NCBI RefSeq assembly: GCF_027482425.1
Contig: NZ_JAIXWA010000029.1
Span: forward strand, 31,680-95,679
Length of the DNA: 64,000 nucleotides
From: Flavobacterium sp.
Lineage (GTDB): Bacteria > Bacteroidota > Bacteroidia > Flavobacteriales > Flavobacteriaceae
Direction: 5' to 3'
Shown in pieces: positions 1 through 9,457 of the stretch (positions are counted from its first letter, which is position 1; each line of letters begins with the position of its first letter). The notes under the pieces are model-generated. The model did no database searches. It was not told where the DNA came from and was given only the letters and a program-made list of their open reading frames with translations. The position numbers and the translations under genes are program-made.

Positions 1-569
1 TAGCACTGTTTTTTCTTTTTGTCATCATTGGATTTGCCTTACAATTTGACACCCTCTACGGTTTTTTACAGGAACAAAATATCGGATTTCAATCTCTACT
101 TTTAATCAGTGTAGGGTTTTTGGCAGTGATGGTGCTTTTTGTCCTGATTTGGATTTATGCCGAGTGGCCTATTATTCAAAAACTTAAGCTTAAATTTTCT
201 GGACTTACTGAAGGCTTGCTTAGCGTTTATAAAATGGAAAAAAAATGGCACTATATTGGGCATTCTTTTCTGATTTGGGGATGCTATCTGGTCATGTTTT
301 ATATTCCCATTTTTGCGCTAAAAGAAACGCATGCCGTCGGTTTTGACGTCATTATTATGGGCTTTATCTTTGGCAGTTTAGCCATCGGGTTTACCAATGG
401 AGGCATCGGCGCCTATCCGTTTTCAATCGCCTTAATCTTCGGATTGTATGGTATTCCCAATGAAACAGCCACTGCATTTGGTTGGTTGGTTTGGACTTCG
501 CAAACGCTTCTCACCCTGTTTTTAGGTATGCTATCTTATCTTTTGTTACCCCTACTAAATCGAAAATAA
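1..569 (+). CDS. LPG synthase/flippase-domain membrane protein, C-terminal part
   Basis: The gene enters from the left edge; its first complete in-frame codon is at base 3 and about 188 residues are visible. Most of it is hydrophobic, with several membrane spans separated by short basic loops. The segment TNGGIGAYP followed by a further span resembles the conserved GG-x-G motif near the C-terminus of the lysylphosphatidylglycerol synthase transmembrane family (UPF0104). Members are inner-membrane proteins, some of which flip or aminoacylate lipids. No soluble synthase domain follows, so this is probably the membrane-only type. It ends 45 bases before the next gene. The true start lies outside the window. 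Confidence 0.65.
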   Translation, partial: ALFFLFVIIGFALQFDTLYGFLQEQNIGFQSLLLISVGFLAVMVLFVLIWIYAEWPIIQKLKLKFSGLTEGLLSVYKMEKKWHYIGHSFLIWGCYLVMFYIPIFALKETHAVGFDVIIMGFIFGSLAIGFTNGGIGAYPFSIALIFGLYGIPNETATAFGWLVWTSQTLLTLFLGMLSYLLLPLLNRK

Positions 570-614
570 TTCCTATATTGGTAGTCGCTTACTGCAACCT
601 AACCCATATAAAAC

Positions 615-1769
615 ATGAAAAAAATAATCCTGCTTTTAGTACTTGCCCTGAGTCTAAACGGATTTGGACAAGTCATTAAAGACAGTATTTTTTCCAATCG
701 CTTGGACAAATACCGTTACCTTTCCATTTCATTGCCCCCTTCTTACGGAAAAGACGCTAAACGTGCCTATCCGCTGCTTTTGGCTTTGGATGGAGATTAT
801 TTGTTTGATCCTATTCAAGGCACTTTAAAATACGCTTATTATTGGGATGATTTGCCCGAAGTCATTTTGGTCGGATTGAACCACACCACCGATACCGAAC
901 GCGACGAAGAGTGTAAAGTCGATGAAACCACGGGACTTCCCGAGGGCATGGGAGAATCGTTTTTTGAGTTTATAGGGGGTGAACTCCTCCCTTATTTGCA
1001 AAAAAACCTGCGTATTGCCCCTTTCAAAATTGTCGCAGGACACGATGTCACCGCAGGGTTTATGAATTTTTACTTATACAAAGACAATCCGGTTTTCAAT
1101 GCCTATATCTCCTTGAGTCCGGCGATGCCCTTGGAAATGGAAACGCGGATTCCCGAACGATTGGCGACGTTTCAAACTAACATGTTTTATTATTTGGCGT
1201 CTGCAGATGGCGACATCAAATCGATAAAAGATAAAGTAGTAACCTTGGATACACAAATGAAAGCGGCCAACTTAACCAAAGTAAACTACCGTTATGATGA
1301 GTTCAAAGGGTGTTCCCACTATTCATTGGTTCCTTTTGCAATTCCTAGTGCTTTGTATCAGTTTTTTTCGGTATACCAACCCATTTCGTCCAATGAATTT
1401 CAAGAAAAAATTGTGGTCTTACAGTCGGGTTATGTCGAATATTTGAAAAACAAGTACGATATGGTCGAAAAAGCATTGGGCATAAAAATGAATATTCGGT
1501 TCAATGACTTCAAAGCCATTGAAGCAGCCATTATCAAAAACAAAGCCTTCAACGAATTTGAACAACTCGCCCAGTTATCCCGCAAAGCCTATCCCCGATC
1601 TATGTTATTCGATTACCATATGGCACGTTTCTATGAAAACAATGACGATTTAAGAATGGCATTGAAACATTATCAAAATGCTTTACAACTGCAAGAAATT
1701 GGCGACTTAACCAAGGAAATGATGTTGGAGAAAATGGAAGAACTTAAACCTCAAGTCAAGAAAAAATAA
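615..1769 (+). CDS. Exported esterase-D-like alpha/beta hydrolase with Asp in place of nucleophile Ser
   Basis: A signal peptide covers roughly residues 1-19 (hydrophobic core ending GFGQ). Residues 35-250 look like a putative-esterase (PF00756) alpha/beta hydrolase: PLLLALDG near 53-60 and the nucleophile elbow at 141-147. That elbow reads AGHDVTAG, so the usual Ser of GHSxGG is Asp144 (codon GAT). A histidine in the SHYSLVP segment (H235) sits where the catalytic His is expected. Residues 260-384 are helical and may form TPR-like repeats (FDYHMARFYENNDDLRMALK near 335). The family hydrolyses esters in the periplasm or medium, but with the altered residue this one may be inactive or bind rather than cleave. 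It lies 16 bases upstream of radA. Confidence 0.7.
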   Translation: MKKIILLLVLALSLNGFGQVIKDSIFSNRLDKYRYLSISLPPSYGKDAKRAYPLLLALDGDYLFDPIQGTLKYAYYWDDLPEVILVGLNHTTDTERDEECKVDETTGLPEGMGESFFEFIGGELLPYLQKNLRIAPFKIVAGHDVTAGFMNFYLYKDNPVFNAYISLSPAMPLEMETRIPERLATFQTNMFYYLASADGDIKSIKDKVVTLDTQMKAANLTKVNYRYDEFKGCSHYSLVPFAIPSALYQFFSVYQPISSNEFQEKIVVLQSGYVEYLKNKYDMVEKALGIKMNIRFNDFKAIEAAIIKNKAFNEFEQLAQLSRKAYPRSMLFDYHMARFYENNDDLRMALKHYQNALQLQEIGDLTKEMMLEKMEELKPQVKKK

Positions 1770-1785
1770 TCCCTCTTTACCCCCA

Positions 1786-3144
1786 ATGGCGAAACTTAAA
1801 ACAACTTTTTTCTGTCAAAATTGTGGCGCTCAATATGCCAAATGGCAAGGACAATGTAATGCTTGCAAAGCATGGAATACCATTGTTGAAGAAATCATTC
1901 AGAAAGAGGAAAAAGTAGCTTGGAAAGGAACTGTTGAAGTAAAAAAAGCGCCAAAACCTTTAAAGATAAAAGAAATTGATTCCGCGCAAGAAATTCGTTT
2001 GAACACGGGAGACGGCGAACTCAATCGAGTCTTGGGAGGTGGTATCGTACCAGGATCGGTTATTTTATTAGGAGGCGAACCGGGCATCGGGAAAAGTACG
2101 CTCTTATTGCAACTTTCGCTGATGTTACCCTACAAAACGCTTTATGTGTCGGGTGAGGAAAGTCAGAAGCAAATTAAAATGCGTGCCGAACGTATCAACC
2201 CGAATAATGAAAGTTGTTTTGTACTTACCGAAACCAAAACGCAAAACATCTTTCGTCAAATTCAAGAGGTCGACCCTGAAATCTTAATCATAGACTCGAT
2301 CCAAACACTTCATACCGACTACATCGAATCGACTGCGGGGAGCATTTCTCAAATTCGAGAATGCACTGCCGAATTGATCAAATTTGCCAAAGAAACGAAT
2401 GTTCCCGTCATTTTAATTGGCCACATCACCAAAGACGGGAATATCGCTGGGCCCAAGATTCTCGAGCACATGGTGGACACGGTACTACAATTTGAAGGCG
2501 ACCGTAATCATGTGTACCGCATTTTGCGCGCCTTAAAAAACCGCTTTGGTTCAACGGCCGAATTGGGAATTTATGAAATGCAAGGTTCAGGTTTACGCGA
2601 AGTCACCAATCCCTCCGAAATATTGATTTCTCACCGCGAAGAAGAGCTCTCGGGCACGGCCATTGCTTCAACTTTAGAAGGGATGCGCCCGTTGATGATT
2701 GAAATTCAAGCGCTGGTTTCCACAGCTGTTTACGGAACACCGCAGCGCAGCACGACCGGATACAATGCCAAACGATTAAACATGATTTTGGCCGTATTGG
2801 AAAAACGGGCCGGATTCCGTTTGGGCACCAAAGACGTGTTTTTAAACGTCACAGGCGGCATTTCGGTAGACGATCCTGCCATAGATTTGGCCGTGGTGGG
2901 CGCTATTCTCTCGTCCAACGAAGATATTGCTGTTGGAAAAGAAGTTTGTTTTGCGGGAGAAGTAGGCTTGTCGGGCGAAATTCGTCCTGTCAACCGCATA
3001 GAACAACGTATACAAGAAGCTGAAAAATTAGGCTTTACCACCATTTTTGTGTCCAAATACAACAAAGTAACCTTACCTAATCTCAATATTAGAGTCGTTT
3101 TGGTGTCCAAAATTGAAGAAGTTGTTAGTGAATTATTTGGATGA
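1786..3144 (+). CDS. radA: DNA repair protein RadA
   Basis: This 452-residue protein has the full RadA layout. The N-terminal four-cysteine zinc finger uses C10, C13, C24 and C27. A RecA-like ATPase core follows, with Walker A GEPGIGKST (97-105) and the RadA-specific KNRFG motif at 251-255, then a C-terminal Lon-protease-like domain. RadA is a cytoplasmic branch-migration helicase that promotes recombination intermediates. Length matches the family. The last codons overlap the start of the next gene by four bases (ATGA), suggesting coupled translation. All expected motifs are intact. Confidence 0.97.
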   Translation: MAKLKTTFFCQNCGAQYAKWQGQCNACKAWNTIVEEIIQKEEKVAWKGTVEVKKAPKPLKIKEIDSAQEIRLNTGDGELNRVLGGGIVPGSVILLGGEPGIGKSTLLLQLSLMLPYKTLYVSGEESQKQIKMRAERINPNNESCFVLTETKTQNIFRQIQEVDPEILIIDSIQTLHTDYIESTAGSISQIRECTAELIKFAKETNVPVILIGHITKDGNIAGPKILEHMVDTVLQFEGDRNHVYRILRALKNRFGSTAELGIYEMQGSGLREVTNPSEILISHREEELSGTAIASTLEGMRPLMIEIQALVSTAVYGTPQRSTTGYNAKRLNMILAVLEKRAGFRLGTKDVFLNVTGGISVDDPAIDLAVVGAILSSNEDIAVGKEVCFAGEVGLSGEIRPVNRIEQRIQEAEKLGFTTIFVSKYNKVTLPNLNIRVVLVSKIEEVVSELFG

Positions 3145-5105
3145 AACGATTGAACTTTTCGCGCAAAAAAATCAAAACCATTGGATTCTGGATCCTTGGA
3201 CTTCTGGTCTTAGGTATTGTATTGATTTTTGCCTTTCGTCAATCAATTTTAGAACAAATTATCGCCAAAGCTGCCGTGAAAATGAAATCCGAGTACCAAT
3301 GCGAATTGGTCGTCGAAAATCCACATTTTGAGGGACTAGAACACATTGCAATCGACGGTATGAGTCTCACCCCACATCATGCCGACACGCTGGTACAGTT
3401 GGGACAAGTTCGAACTGGTTTTAACTTTTGGAAACTAATCACTGGAACGCTCCAAATCACCGATTTAGAAATCAATGGCGGTTATATTCAAGGGATAAAA
3501 TCCAAAAACGGTTCCAATTTTGACACCTTCCTCCGAAAAAAAGAAAAAGAAAATACAGGAACAACGGTAGATTATGCCGAGCTCGCCAATCGGTTGACTT
3601 CTCGTTTTCTCAACCTGATTCCAACGCAAATGAATGTCAAAGGGTTTGCACTAAAAATCAATGATCAAGGCCATAAAGTCCAACTCGATTTTACCCAATT
3701 AACATTGCAGGAACAGCAACTCACCACAGCCATACAATTAACCGAAGGGAAAATACAACAGCAATGGCAGCTTTCGGGTATTGCCGATCCACGCAACCGA
3801 AAAGCTGATTTGATTTTTAAATCCCAAAAAAATGACACCCTCGTTTTGCCGTATTTACGTCATAAATTTCGACTAAAGACGGCTTTTCAATCGGCGGCTT
3901 TTCACATCGATGCTATGGGGTTGAGCGGGGGCGATTTTCATGCCGACGGGTTTGCTTCCATTCAAAAATTGGTGCTCAATCACCCAAAAATTGCTTCTAA
4001 AGATGTTGAAGTAGCCCAAGCCCGTGTGGACTTTCATTGGATAATCGGGGAACGCAGCATCGCCCTCGATTCAAGTTCGTTACTCACCCTCGGCAAACTC
4101 CAATGCCGTCCTTATCTTTTTTATCAAAATGAAGAAGGGAAAACCTATGCGTTGAAATTACAAATTCCCAAAACCAAAGCACAAGACTTTATTAATGCCC
4201 TACCCAAAGGCTTGTTTTCGCATTTTGAAGGCATGACTGCCACTGGAAATTTTAGCTATCAAGTGGACTTTAGATTCAATGATAAAAATCCTAATGCCCT
4301 TGTTTTTGAAAGTAAACTTCAACCCGAAAAATTGCAAATCACACACTATGGCGCGGCCGATTTAGGGAAAATAAATACCGAATTTGTGTATAGAGCCATC
4401 GAAAAAGGCGTCCCGCAACGCCCGATTCTCATTGGAAGCGGCAATTCATTGTACACCCCACTTTTAGAAATTTCACCCTATCTACAAAAATGCGTTTTGA
4501 CCAGTGAAGACCCTTCATTCATGCGGCACCGTGGATTCATCAATGAAGCCTTTAAACAATCAATAGCCAAAAACATTCGTACCAAAAAATTTGCTCGTGG
4601 GGCAAGTACCATTAGTATGCAATTAGTGAAAAATGTGTTCCTTACCCGTGAGAAAACGCTTTCACGCAAATTGGAAGAAATTCTTTTGGTGTATATTTTA
4701 GAAAACCAACGCATTGCCACCAAAGAACGGATGCTTGAAGTCTATTTCAACATTATTGAATGGGGACCCGATGTTTACGGAATTGGGGAAGCAGCATCGT
4801 ATTATTTTCAAAAAAAACCTTCAGAGCTGACGTTTAAAGAATGCTTGTTTTTGGCGACTATTATTCCCAAACCCAAAGGATTTATGTATCGCTTTGATGG
4901 GGCACAACAGCCCAAAAAGTTTGCCCAACAACAATTTGATTTCCTCACCCGATTGATGTTGCGCCGCCAACTGATTACCCCAAACGACACGCTAGGCTAC
5001 CGTCAACCGCTACAAGTTATAGGTCCCGCTAGAGAACGCCTTCAATCCAAAATACGTGACACGGTCGTTATGGACAGTCTACGGTGGGATGAATTTGAAT
5101 TCTAA
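3141..5105 (+). CDS. Monofunctional peptidoglycan glycosyltransferase (GT51), large form
   Basis: A single N-terminal membrane anchor (about residues 14-34) precedes a long periplasmic region of unknown fold, about 35-430. A GT51 transglycosylase domain follows at roughly 440-600. The catalytic Glu is E456 in the EDPSFMRHRG motif, and GASTISMQLVKN and the ILEVYFNIIEWG-like segment are further GT51 signatures. No transpeptidase domain follows, so the protein polymerises glycan strands from lipid II without cross-linking. The long middle region may be an AsmA-like or other beta-rich insert, which is an inference from its alternating pattern. It overlaps radA by four bases. Confidence 0.85.
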   Translation: MKRLNFSRKKIKTIGFWILGLLVLGIVLIFAFRQSILEQIIAKAAVKMKSEYQCELVVENPHFEGLEHIAIDGMSLTPHHADTLVQLGQVRTGFNFWKLITGTLQITDLEINGGYIQGIKSKNGSNFDTFLRKKEKENTGTTVDYAELANRLTSRFLNLIPTQMNVKGFALKINDQGHKVQLDFTQLTLQEQQLTTAIQLTEGKIQQQWQLSGIADPRNRKADLIFKSQKNDTLVLPYLRHKFRLKTAFQSAAFHIDAMGLSGGDFHADGFASIQKLVLNHPKIASKDVEVAQARVDFHWIIGERSIALDSSSLLTLGKLQCRPYLFYQNEEGKTYALKLQIPKTKAQDFINALPKGLFSHFEGMTATGNFSYQVDFRFNDKNPNALVFESKLQPEKLQITHYGAADLGKINTEFVYRAIEKGVPQRPILIGSGNSLYTPLLEISPYLQKCVLTSEDPSFMRHRGFINEAFKQSIAKNIRTKKFARGASTISMQLVKNVFLTREKTLSRKLEEILLVYILENQRIATKERMLEVYFNIIEWGPDVYGIGEAASYYFQKKPSELTFKECLFLATIIPKPKGFMYRFDGAQQPKKFAQQQFDFLTRLMLRRQLITPNDTLGYRQPLQVIGPARERLQSKIRDTVVMDSLRWDEFEF

Positions 5106-5157
5106 ACTATACGATTTCAAGGCCGTTTGCGTTAGTAATATACTAAATAGCTTCACT

Positions 5158-5616
5158 ATGAAAACAACCTTTGGACTCCTCACCTTTTTGCTTTTAATTA
5201 CTGCCGCTTGCCAACAAAATAAAGGGGCTCGGGAAATGATTGATTTTCCTGAAAGCCGTCAGTGGGTACAAAATGATGCTAAAAAACTAACCCTAACGCT
5301 CAAAGAAGCCGGAACTTATTCTGCTTTTGTTGAAGGAAGTGTCATTTATGGGTCACAATTTCCAAGTTTGCCTATGACATGGGAACTGACGGGAACCAAC
5401 CGGAATGAAAACGGCACCCTTTCGCTGGCGCTGAAAAATGAAAAAGGGGAAGAATTGGGCGATTGTACCGGGGATGTTTGCGATGTCAAACAAGCGTTAT
5501 TTACAGGAAAACCGTTCGAAGCTGGAACGTACACATTTACCCTAAAAAACACTTTTGAATTTCCGTATTTCCCCAACATTATTGCGCTTGGAATTTCGTT
5601 GGAAAAAGAAAAATAA
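5158..5616 (+). CDS. Small lipoprotein, function unknown
   Basis: The start is placed at 5158 rather than an upstream in-frame ATG at 5056, because 5158 opens directly into a lipoprotein signal peptide ending ITAAC (lipobox Cys near residue 17). The mature part is about 135 residues, rich in beta-strand patterns. It has two cysteines in the segment GDCTGDVCD that could form a disulphide. It follows the transglycosylase gene by 52 bases and may be co-transcribed. I recognise no family. Confidence 0.7.
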   Translation: MKTTFGLLTFLLLITAACQQNKGAREMIDFPESRQWVQNDAKKLTLTLKEAGTYSAFVEGSVIYGSQFPSLPMTWELTGTNRNENGTLSLALKNEKGEELGDCTGDVCDVKQALFTGKPFEAGTYTFTLKNTFEFPYFPNIIALGISLEKEK

Positions 5617-5670
5617 AAGATCTTTCCAACCTTTTTCCTAAATGGCTCCTCTTTGTTGAAAAGCCATTGT

Positions 5671-6201
5671 ATGAAAAAAATGCTCTTTCTGCCAGTATGT
5701 GTTATCCTTTGGAGTTTTACCCAAAGCGAAAATCCTTTGGAGAAATATTTAACCCGTATTACCGACCCTGAAATCATCAAACGGGATTTGGCGACTCTTG
5801 CGGTTTGGAATTCCAATCCTAAAAAAGAAAGCGATCAAAAAATCACACCCCAAAGCCAATGGGAACTCCTCTATTTTTATCATTCGGGATGGCATGAACA
5901 CCATCCCAACCAACGAATGGATATTTCAGAAATTTATGTGGGCACTCCTGGAAACACCATCGCGGGTCAAACCCTATTGGATTTTACAAAATCACCCTAT
6001 CAAGCGGAGTTAACTTACAGTGACAATCCGCTCCTAGCGAACATGCTTTCGGAAGCCCGCGGCGCACCTTACAATGGCAAATGGGTGGTCTTTTCGTTAC
6101 GCGACAATCGCATCTGTTTGCGCTATGTGCACAGTTATCCGAATGGTAATCAATCAAGTTGGTACCACCGAAAAGAGTATTATTTCCAGTTAAAAAGATA
6201 A
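5671..6201 (+). CDS. Exported protein of unknown function
   Basis: Translation from the ATG at 5671 gives a signal peptide (MKKMLFLPVCVILWSF) of usual length. The six extra codons upstream begin with TTG and break it up. The mature region is about 155 residues with many aromatic residues and no motif I can assign. It sits between two other exported proteins in the same orientation, 54 bases after the preceding lipoprotein gene. No family recognised. Confidence 0.65.
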   Translation: MKKMLFLPVCVILWSFTQSENPLEKYLTRITDPEIIKRDLATLAVWNSNPKKESDQKITPQSQWELLYFYHSGWHEHHPNQRMDISEIYVGTPGNTIAGQTLLDFTKSPYQAELTYSDNPLLANMLSEARGAPYNGKWVVFSLRDNRICLRYVHSYPNGNQSSWYHRKEYYFQLKR

Positions 6202-6263
6202 GATTCTAAACAATAGACCCTATGAAACCGTCGTTTATAAATACAACCAACCGAAAACCAAGT

Positions 6264-7901
6264 ATGAAAAATATTCTCTGGCTGCTCCTAGTTCCTGCAA
6301 GCCTCCTCGCTCAAAAACCCTTGTTTACCAACGCCAAAACACAAGGCGCCACGGTATACTTTAGCGGCGCAGAACTTCAACATTCGGCCCAATTGAATTT
6401 GCCTGTGGGGAATAGCGAAGTTGTAATTAAAAATGTAGCCGACTACATCAACGAAAGTACCTTACAAATCAAAGCCCCCAAATCAGTCACCGTAATGTCC
6501 GTTCAGTTTACCAAAAATTATATTTCTGAATACGAAATTGACGAAAGCAATCCCGCCATTAAAAAGGTGCGGGACAGTATTGAGCTGGTAAAAAAAGAGA
6601 TAAAGAAAGTTCAAATTCAAATCTACACCCACCAACAAACCATCGGACTCCTAGACAACAATCAACAAGTAGGCGGCGCCAATTCGGGCATGAACACCGC
6701 CGAATTGATAAAAATGGTGGAGTATTATAAGGCGAAACGCATCGAATTGGACAATCAAATTGAAGCTTTTAAGGAAAAAGAAACCAAGTGGAATAAAACC
6801 TTGGCCAACTTAACTGCGCGTTTGCAATTGAATACCGCCAAAGAGGAAAAAATGTCGAAAGGGAAATTGGTGTTACAAGTCTTGAACGAAGTGGCTGGTA
6901 CTGTTACCTTGAATTTTTCGTACATCACCAACAGCGCAGGTTGGAAACCGATGTATGACCTACGCGCCAACAGCATTAAAGACCCCATTCAATTGCTATA
7001 CAAAGCCCAAGTGTGGCAAACGACCGGCATCGATTGGAAAAAAATCAAAATGAGTTTGTCGAGCGGCAACCCCAATCAAAGCAATGAAGCGCCGTTGCAA
7101 CAAGCGTGGTTTTTGAGGTATCGAGAATTTAGAGATGGGGATAAAAATATTCTATATGAGACTCCTTCAAATAATTTCAATTACTACAGAGGTAATGTGT
7201 TTTCAAAATCAAAAGAAAATAAGAATGTAGACACAACAGATGTTGATTATGGTTATGATAGTATCGACGATTATGTAGAAATCTCCGAATCGCAGCTCAA
7301 CGTCACTTTTGACATTGACATTCCGTATGATGTGTTGTCTAATGGAAAAATGCACAGTGTATCGTTGAAAGAAATTCAGATTCCGGCCACCTACAAATTC
7401 TATAGTGCGCCGCGATTGGAGAAGGAAGCTTATTTGTTGGCTAAAATTGACAACTACGGCCAATACAATTTGTTACCCGGTGAAGCCAATATTGTTTTTG
7501 AAGAAATGAATGTGGGTAAAACCTTCATCAATCCCGAGCAAACTGGCGACACCTTGAGTTTGAGTATGGGTCGGGATAAAAAGATTTCCATCAAACGCGA
7601 GAAAGTCGTCGATAAATCGGGCACCAAGTTTTTATCTTCCTACAAAGAGCAAACGTTTACCTATGACATCACGATTCGCAATAACAAAAAAGAAGAAATC
7701 AATTTGACTTTAAAAGACCAATATCCATTGAGTTCGGACAAAGACATTACGATTGAATTGTTGGAAGATGGAAAAGCATCGGTCAATCCTGAAACAGGCT
7801 TTATGACCTGGGAACTCAAATTGGCGCCCAACGAGTCCAAGAAAATACGGATTAGTTACAAGGTGCGCTATCCCAAAGATAAAATCATCGATAATTTATA
7901 A
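6264..7901 (+). CDS. MuiA-family exported protein (DUF4140/DUF4139)
   Basis: The ATG at 6264 is chosen because it begins a clean signal peptide (MKNILWLLLVPASLLAQ); an earlier ATG at 6222 adds fourteen polar residues. The N-terminal 35-130 region with TVYFSGAELQHSAQ matches the DUF4140 start of mucoidy-inhibitor MuiA-type proteins. A coiled coil spans roughly 90-195, and the rest is the beta-rich DUF4139 domain (GWKPMYDLRANS near 230, YDITIRNNKKEEI near 485). The biochemical role of the family is unknown and the protein should be periplasmic or outer-membrane associated. A hairpin terminator follows. Confidence 0.85.
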   Translation: MKNILWLLLVPASLLAQKPLFTNAKTQGATVYFSGAELQHSAQLNLPVGNSEVVIKNVADYINESTLQIKAPKSVTVMSVQFTKNYISEYEIDESNPAIKKVRDSIELVKKEIKKVQIQIYTHQQTIGLLDNNQQVGGANSGMNTAELIKMVEYYKAKRIELDNQIEAFKEKETKWNKTLANLTARLQLNTAKEEKMSKGKLVLQVLNEVAGTVTLNFSYITNSAGWKPMYDLRANSIKDPIQLLYKAQVWQTTGIDWKKIKMSLSSGNPNQSNEAPLQQAWFLRYREFRDGDKNILYETPSNNFNYYRGNVFSKSKENKNVDTTDVDYGYDSIDDYVEISESQLNVTFDIDIPYDVLSNGKMHSVSLKEIQIPATYKFYSAPRLEKEAYLLAKIDNYGQYNLLPGEANIVFEEMNVGKTFINPEQTGDTLSLSMGRDKKISIKREKVVDKSGTKFLSSYKEQTFTYDITIRNNKKEEINLTLKDQYPLSSDKDITIELLEDGKASVNPETGFMTWELKLAPNESKKIRISYKVRYPKDKIIDNL

Positions 7902-7932
7902 GCCTAACCTAAACACACATTTTTATGCCAAG

Positions 7933-7958
7933 AATCCCGGGGAAACTCGGGATTTTTT
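7933..7958 (+). terminator. Rho-independent terminator after the MuiA-family gene
   Basis: The inverted repeat AATCCCG / CGGGATT (7-bp stem, 8-base loop) is followed by six T. It lies 31 bases after the stop codon at 7901. Confidence 0.85.
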
Positions 7959-8013
7959 ATTGACAATCATACCCTTATCATTTTTTTGTATCTTTCGGCA
8001 AATAAAATACTCC

Positions 8014-9408
8014 ATGAAAAAAATATTATTATCACTGCTGATGGGATGGGGATGTATCTCCTCAGCGCAAACCATTGCCTTACAAACCTATGTTACCGGA
8101 CTTAATAGTGCGGTTGAAATTACACATTGTGGGGATAACCGATTATTTGTGGTACAACAAGGAGGCTTGATTCGTATTATTCAAAACAATGCGCTACTGA
8201 CAACGCCTTTTTTAAACATTTCGTCTTTGACAACTAGTTCGGGCGAGCAAGGTTTACTCGGACTTGCTTTTCACCCAAACTATGCAACAAATGGTCAGTT
8301 TTTTATTAATTATACCAATCTTTCGGGGGATACAGTTATTGCACGCTATACCGTGAGCAGTACTAACCCCAATGTGGCCAATCCCACGGGGACTGTTTTA
8401 TTGACTATTGATCAACCGTACAACAATCATAATGGCGGAACCTTAAAGTTTGGTCCTGACGGCTATCTCTATATTGGTATGGGTGACGGCGGTAGTGGTG
8501 GCGATCCCCAAAATTTTGCACAAAACATGACCGTTAATTTAGCCAATCCTTCTCGCGTATTTCTGGGAAAAATGTTACGACTCGATGTAAATACTACTTC
8601 GGGTTCGTTAAACTATGGTTACCCTCCAACAAACCCCTATATCAATGAATCCGGCAAAAAAGAAATTTGGGCCTTAGGATTACGTAATCCTTGGAAATTT
8701 TCCTTCAACCGATTAAATGGCGATTTATGGATAGCCGATGTGGGGCAAGATGTTATGGAAGAAATCAACCGTGTGCAAGCACCTTTACCCAATACAGGTT
8801 TGAATTTTGGCTGGAAATGCTTTGAAGGAACTTCTGTATTTTCTACCTGTACCAATACCTCGGGAATGATTGCCCCTTTTGCTGAATACAGTCATGCAGC
8901 CACAGGGGGTTGTTCTATTACGGGTGGTTATGTATACACGGGAACATTATATCCCAATATGTTGAATAAATATTATTTTGCCGATTTATGTCAAAATCGT
9001 ATGGGGATTCTCAATATTGCAACAGGCGCTATTACGTATACGCCATATTTCAATGGCAATAACTTCTTTACCTCTTTTGGCGAAGATGTCAATGGTGAAT
9101 TATATATTACAGGAGGATCGTCGTTGTTCCGCATTACGGATACTTCGATGGGCTCGCAGAATTTTGCAGCTTTAGGTCTTTCTGTGGCGCCAAATCCTTC
9201 GCACGGAATGGTTGTGTTGAATAATCCAAAACAATATGCGATTCAAGCTTTAACGCTTTTGGATGTTTCTGGGAAAATTATTCAAACGATTCAACCCGAG
9301 CAAAGCACACTTCAATCGATCGACATCAGCAACTTATCGCCTGGACTCTATTTCTTGCAACTAGAAAAAGATGGTATACGGTATACAGAGAAAATCATTC
9401 GCGAATAA
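8014..9408 (+). CDS. T9SS-exported PQQ-type sugar dehydrogenase (GSDH family)
   Basis: The start at 8014 begins a signal peptide (MKKILLSLLMGWGCISSAQ); an earlier ATG at 7960 lies in the preceding terminator T-tract. Residues 25-380 form a six-bladed beta-propeller of the glucose/sorbosone dehydrogenase family: GEQGLLGLAFHPNY, HNGGTLKFGPDGYLYIGMGDGG and WALGLRNPWKFSF are characteristic. The last 75 residues are a type A T9SS sorting domain (VAPNPSHG ... LSPGLYFLQLEKDG ... KIIRE), so it is sent across the outer membrane. It probably oxidises sugars at the cell surface with PQQ; the substrate cannot be read from sequence. A shared terminator separates it from the convergent acyltransferase gene. 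Confidence 0.88.
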   Translation: MKKILLSLLMGWGCISSAQTIALQTYVTGLNSAVEITHCGDNRLFVVQQGGLIRIIQNNALLTTPFLNISSLTTSSGEQGLLGLAFHPNYATNGQFFINYTNLSGDTVIARYTVSSTNPNVANPTGTVLLTIDQPYNNHNGGTLKFGPDGYLYIGMGDGGSGGDPQNFAQNMTVNLANPSRVFLGKMLRLDVNTTSGSLNYGYPPTNPYINESGKKEIWALGLRNPWKFSFNRLNGDLWIADVGQDVMEEINRVQAPLPNTGLNFGWKCFEGTSVFSTCTNTSGMIAPFAEYSHAATGGCSITGGYVYTGTLYPNMLNKYYFADLCQNRMGILNIATGAITYTPYFNGNNFFTSFGEDVNGELYITGGSSLFRITDTSMGSQNFAALGLSVAPNPSHGMVVLNNPKQYAIQALTLLDVSGKIIQTIQPEQSTLQSIDISNLSPGLYFLQLEKDGIRYTEKIIRE

Positions 9409-9413
9409 AAATC

Positions 9414-9443
9414 AAAAAGCCCTTTTCAATAAGGGCTTTTTTT
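9414..9443. terminator. Bidirectional terminator between convergent genes
   Basis: The stem AAAAAGCCCTT / AAGGGCTTTTT with a six-base loop has an A-run before and a T-run after. It can therefore end transcripts from both the sugar dehydrogenase gene (+) and the acyltransferase gene (-). Confidence 0.85.
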
Positions 9444-9457
9444 ATACAATTTGGGGA

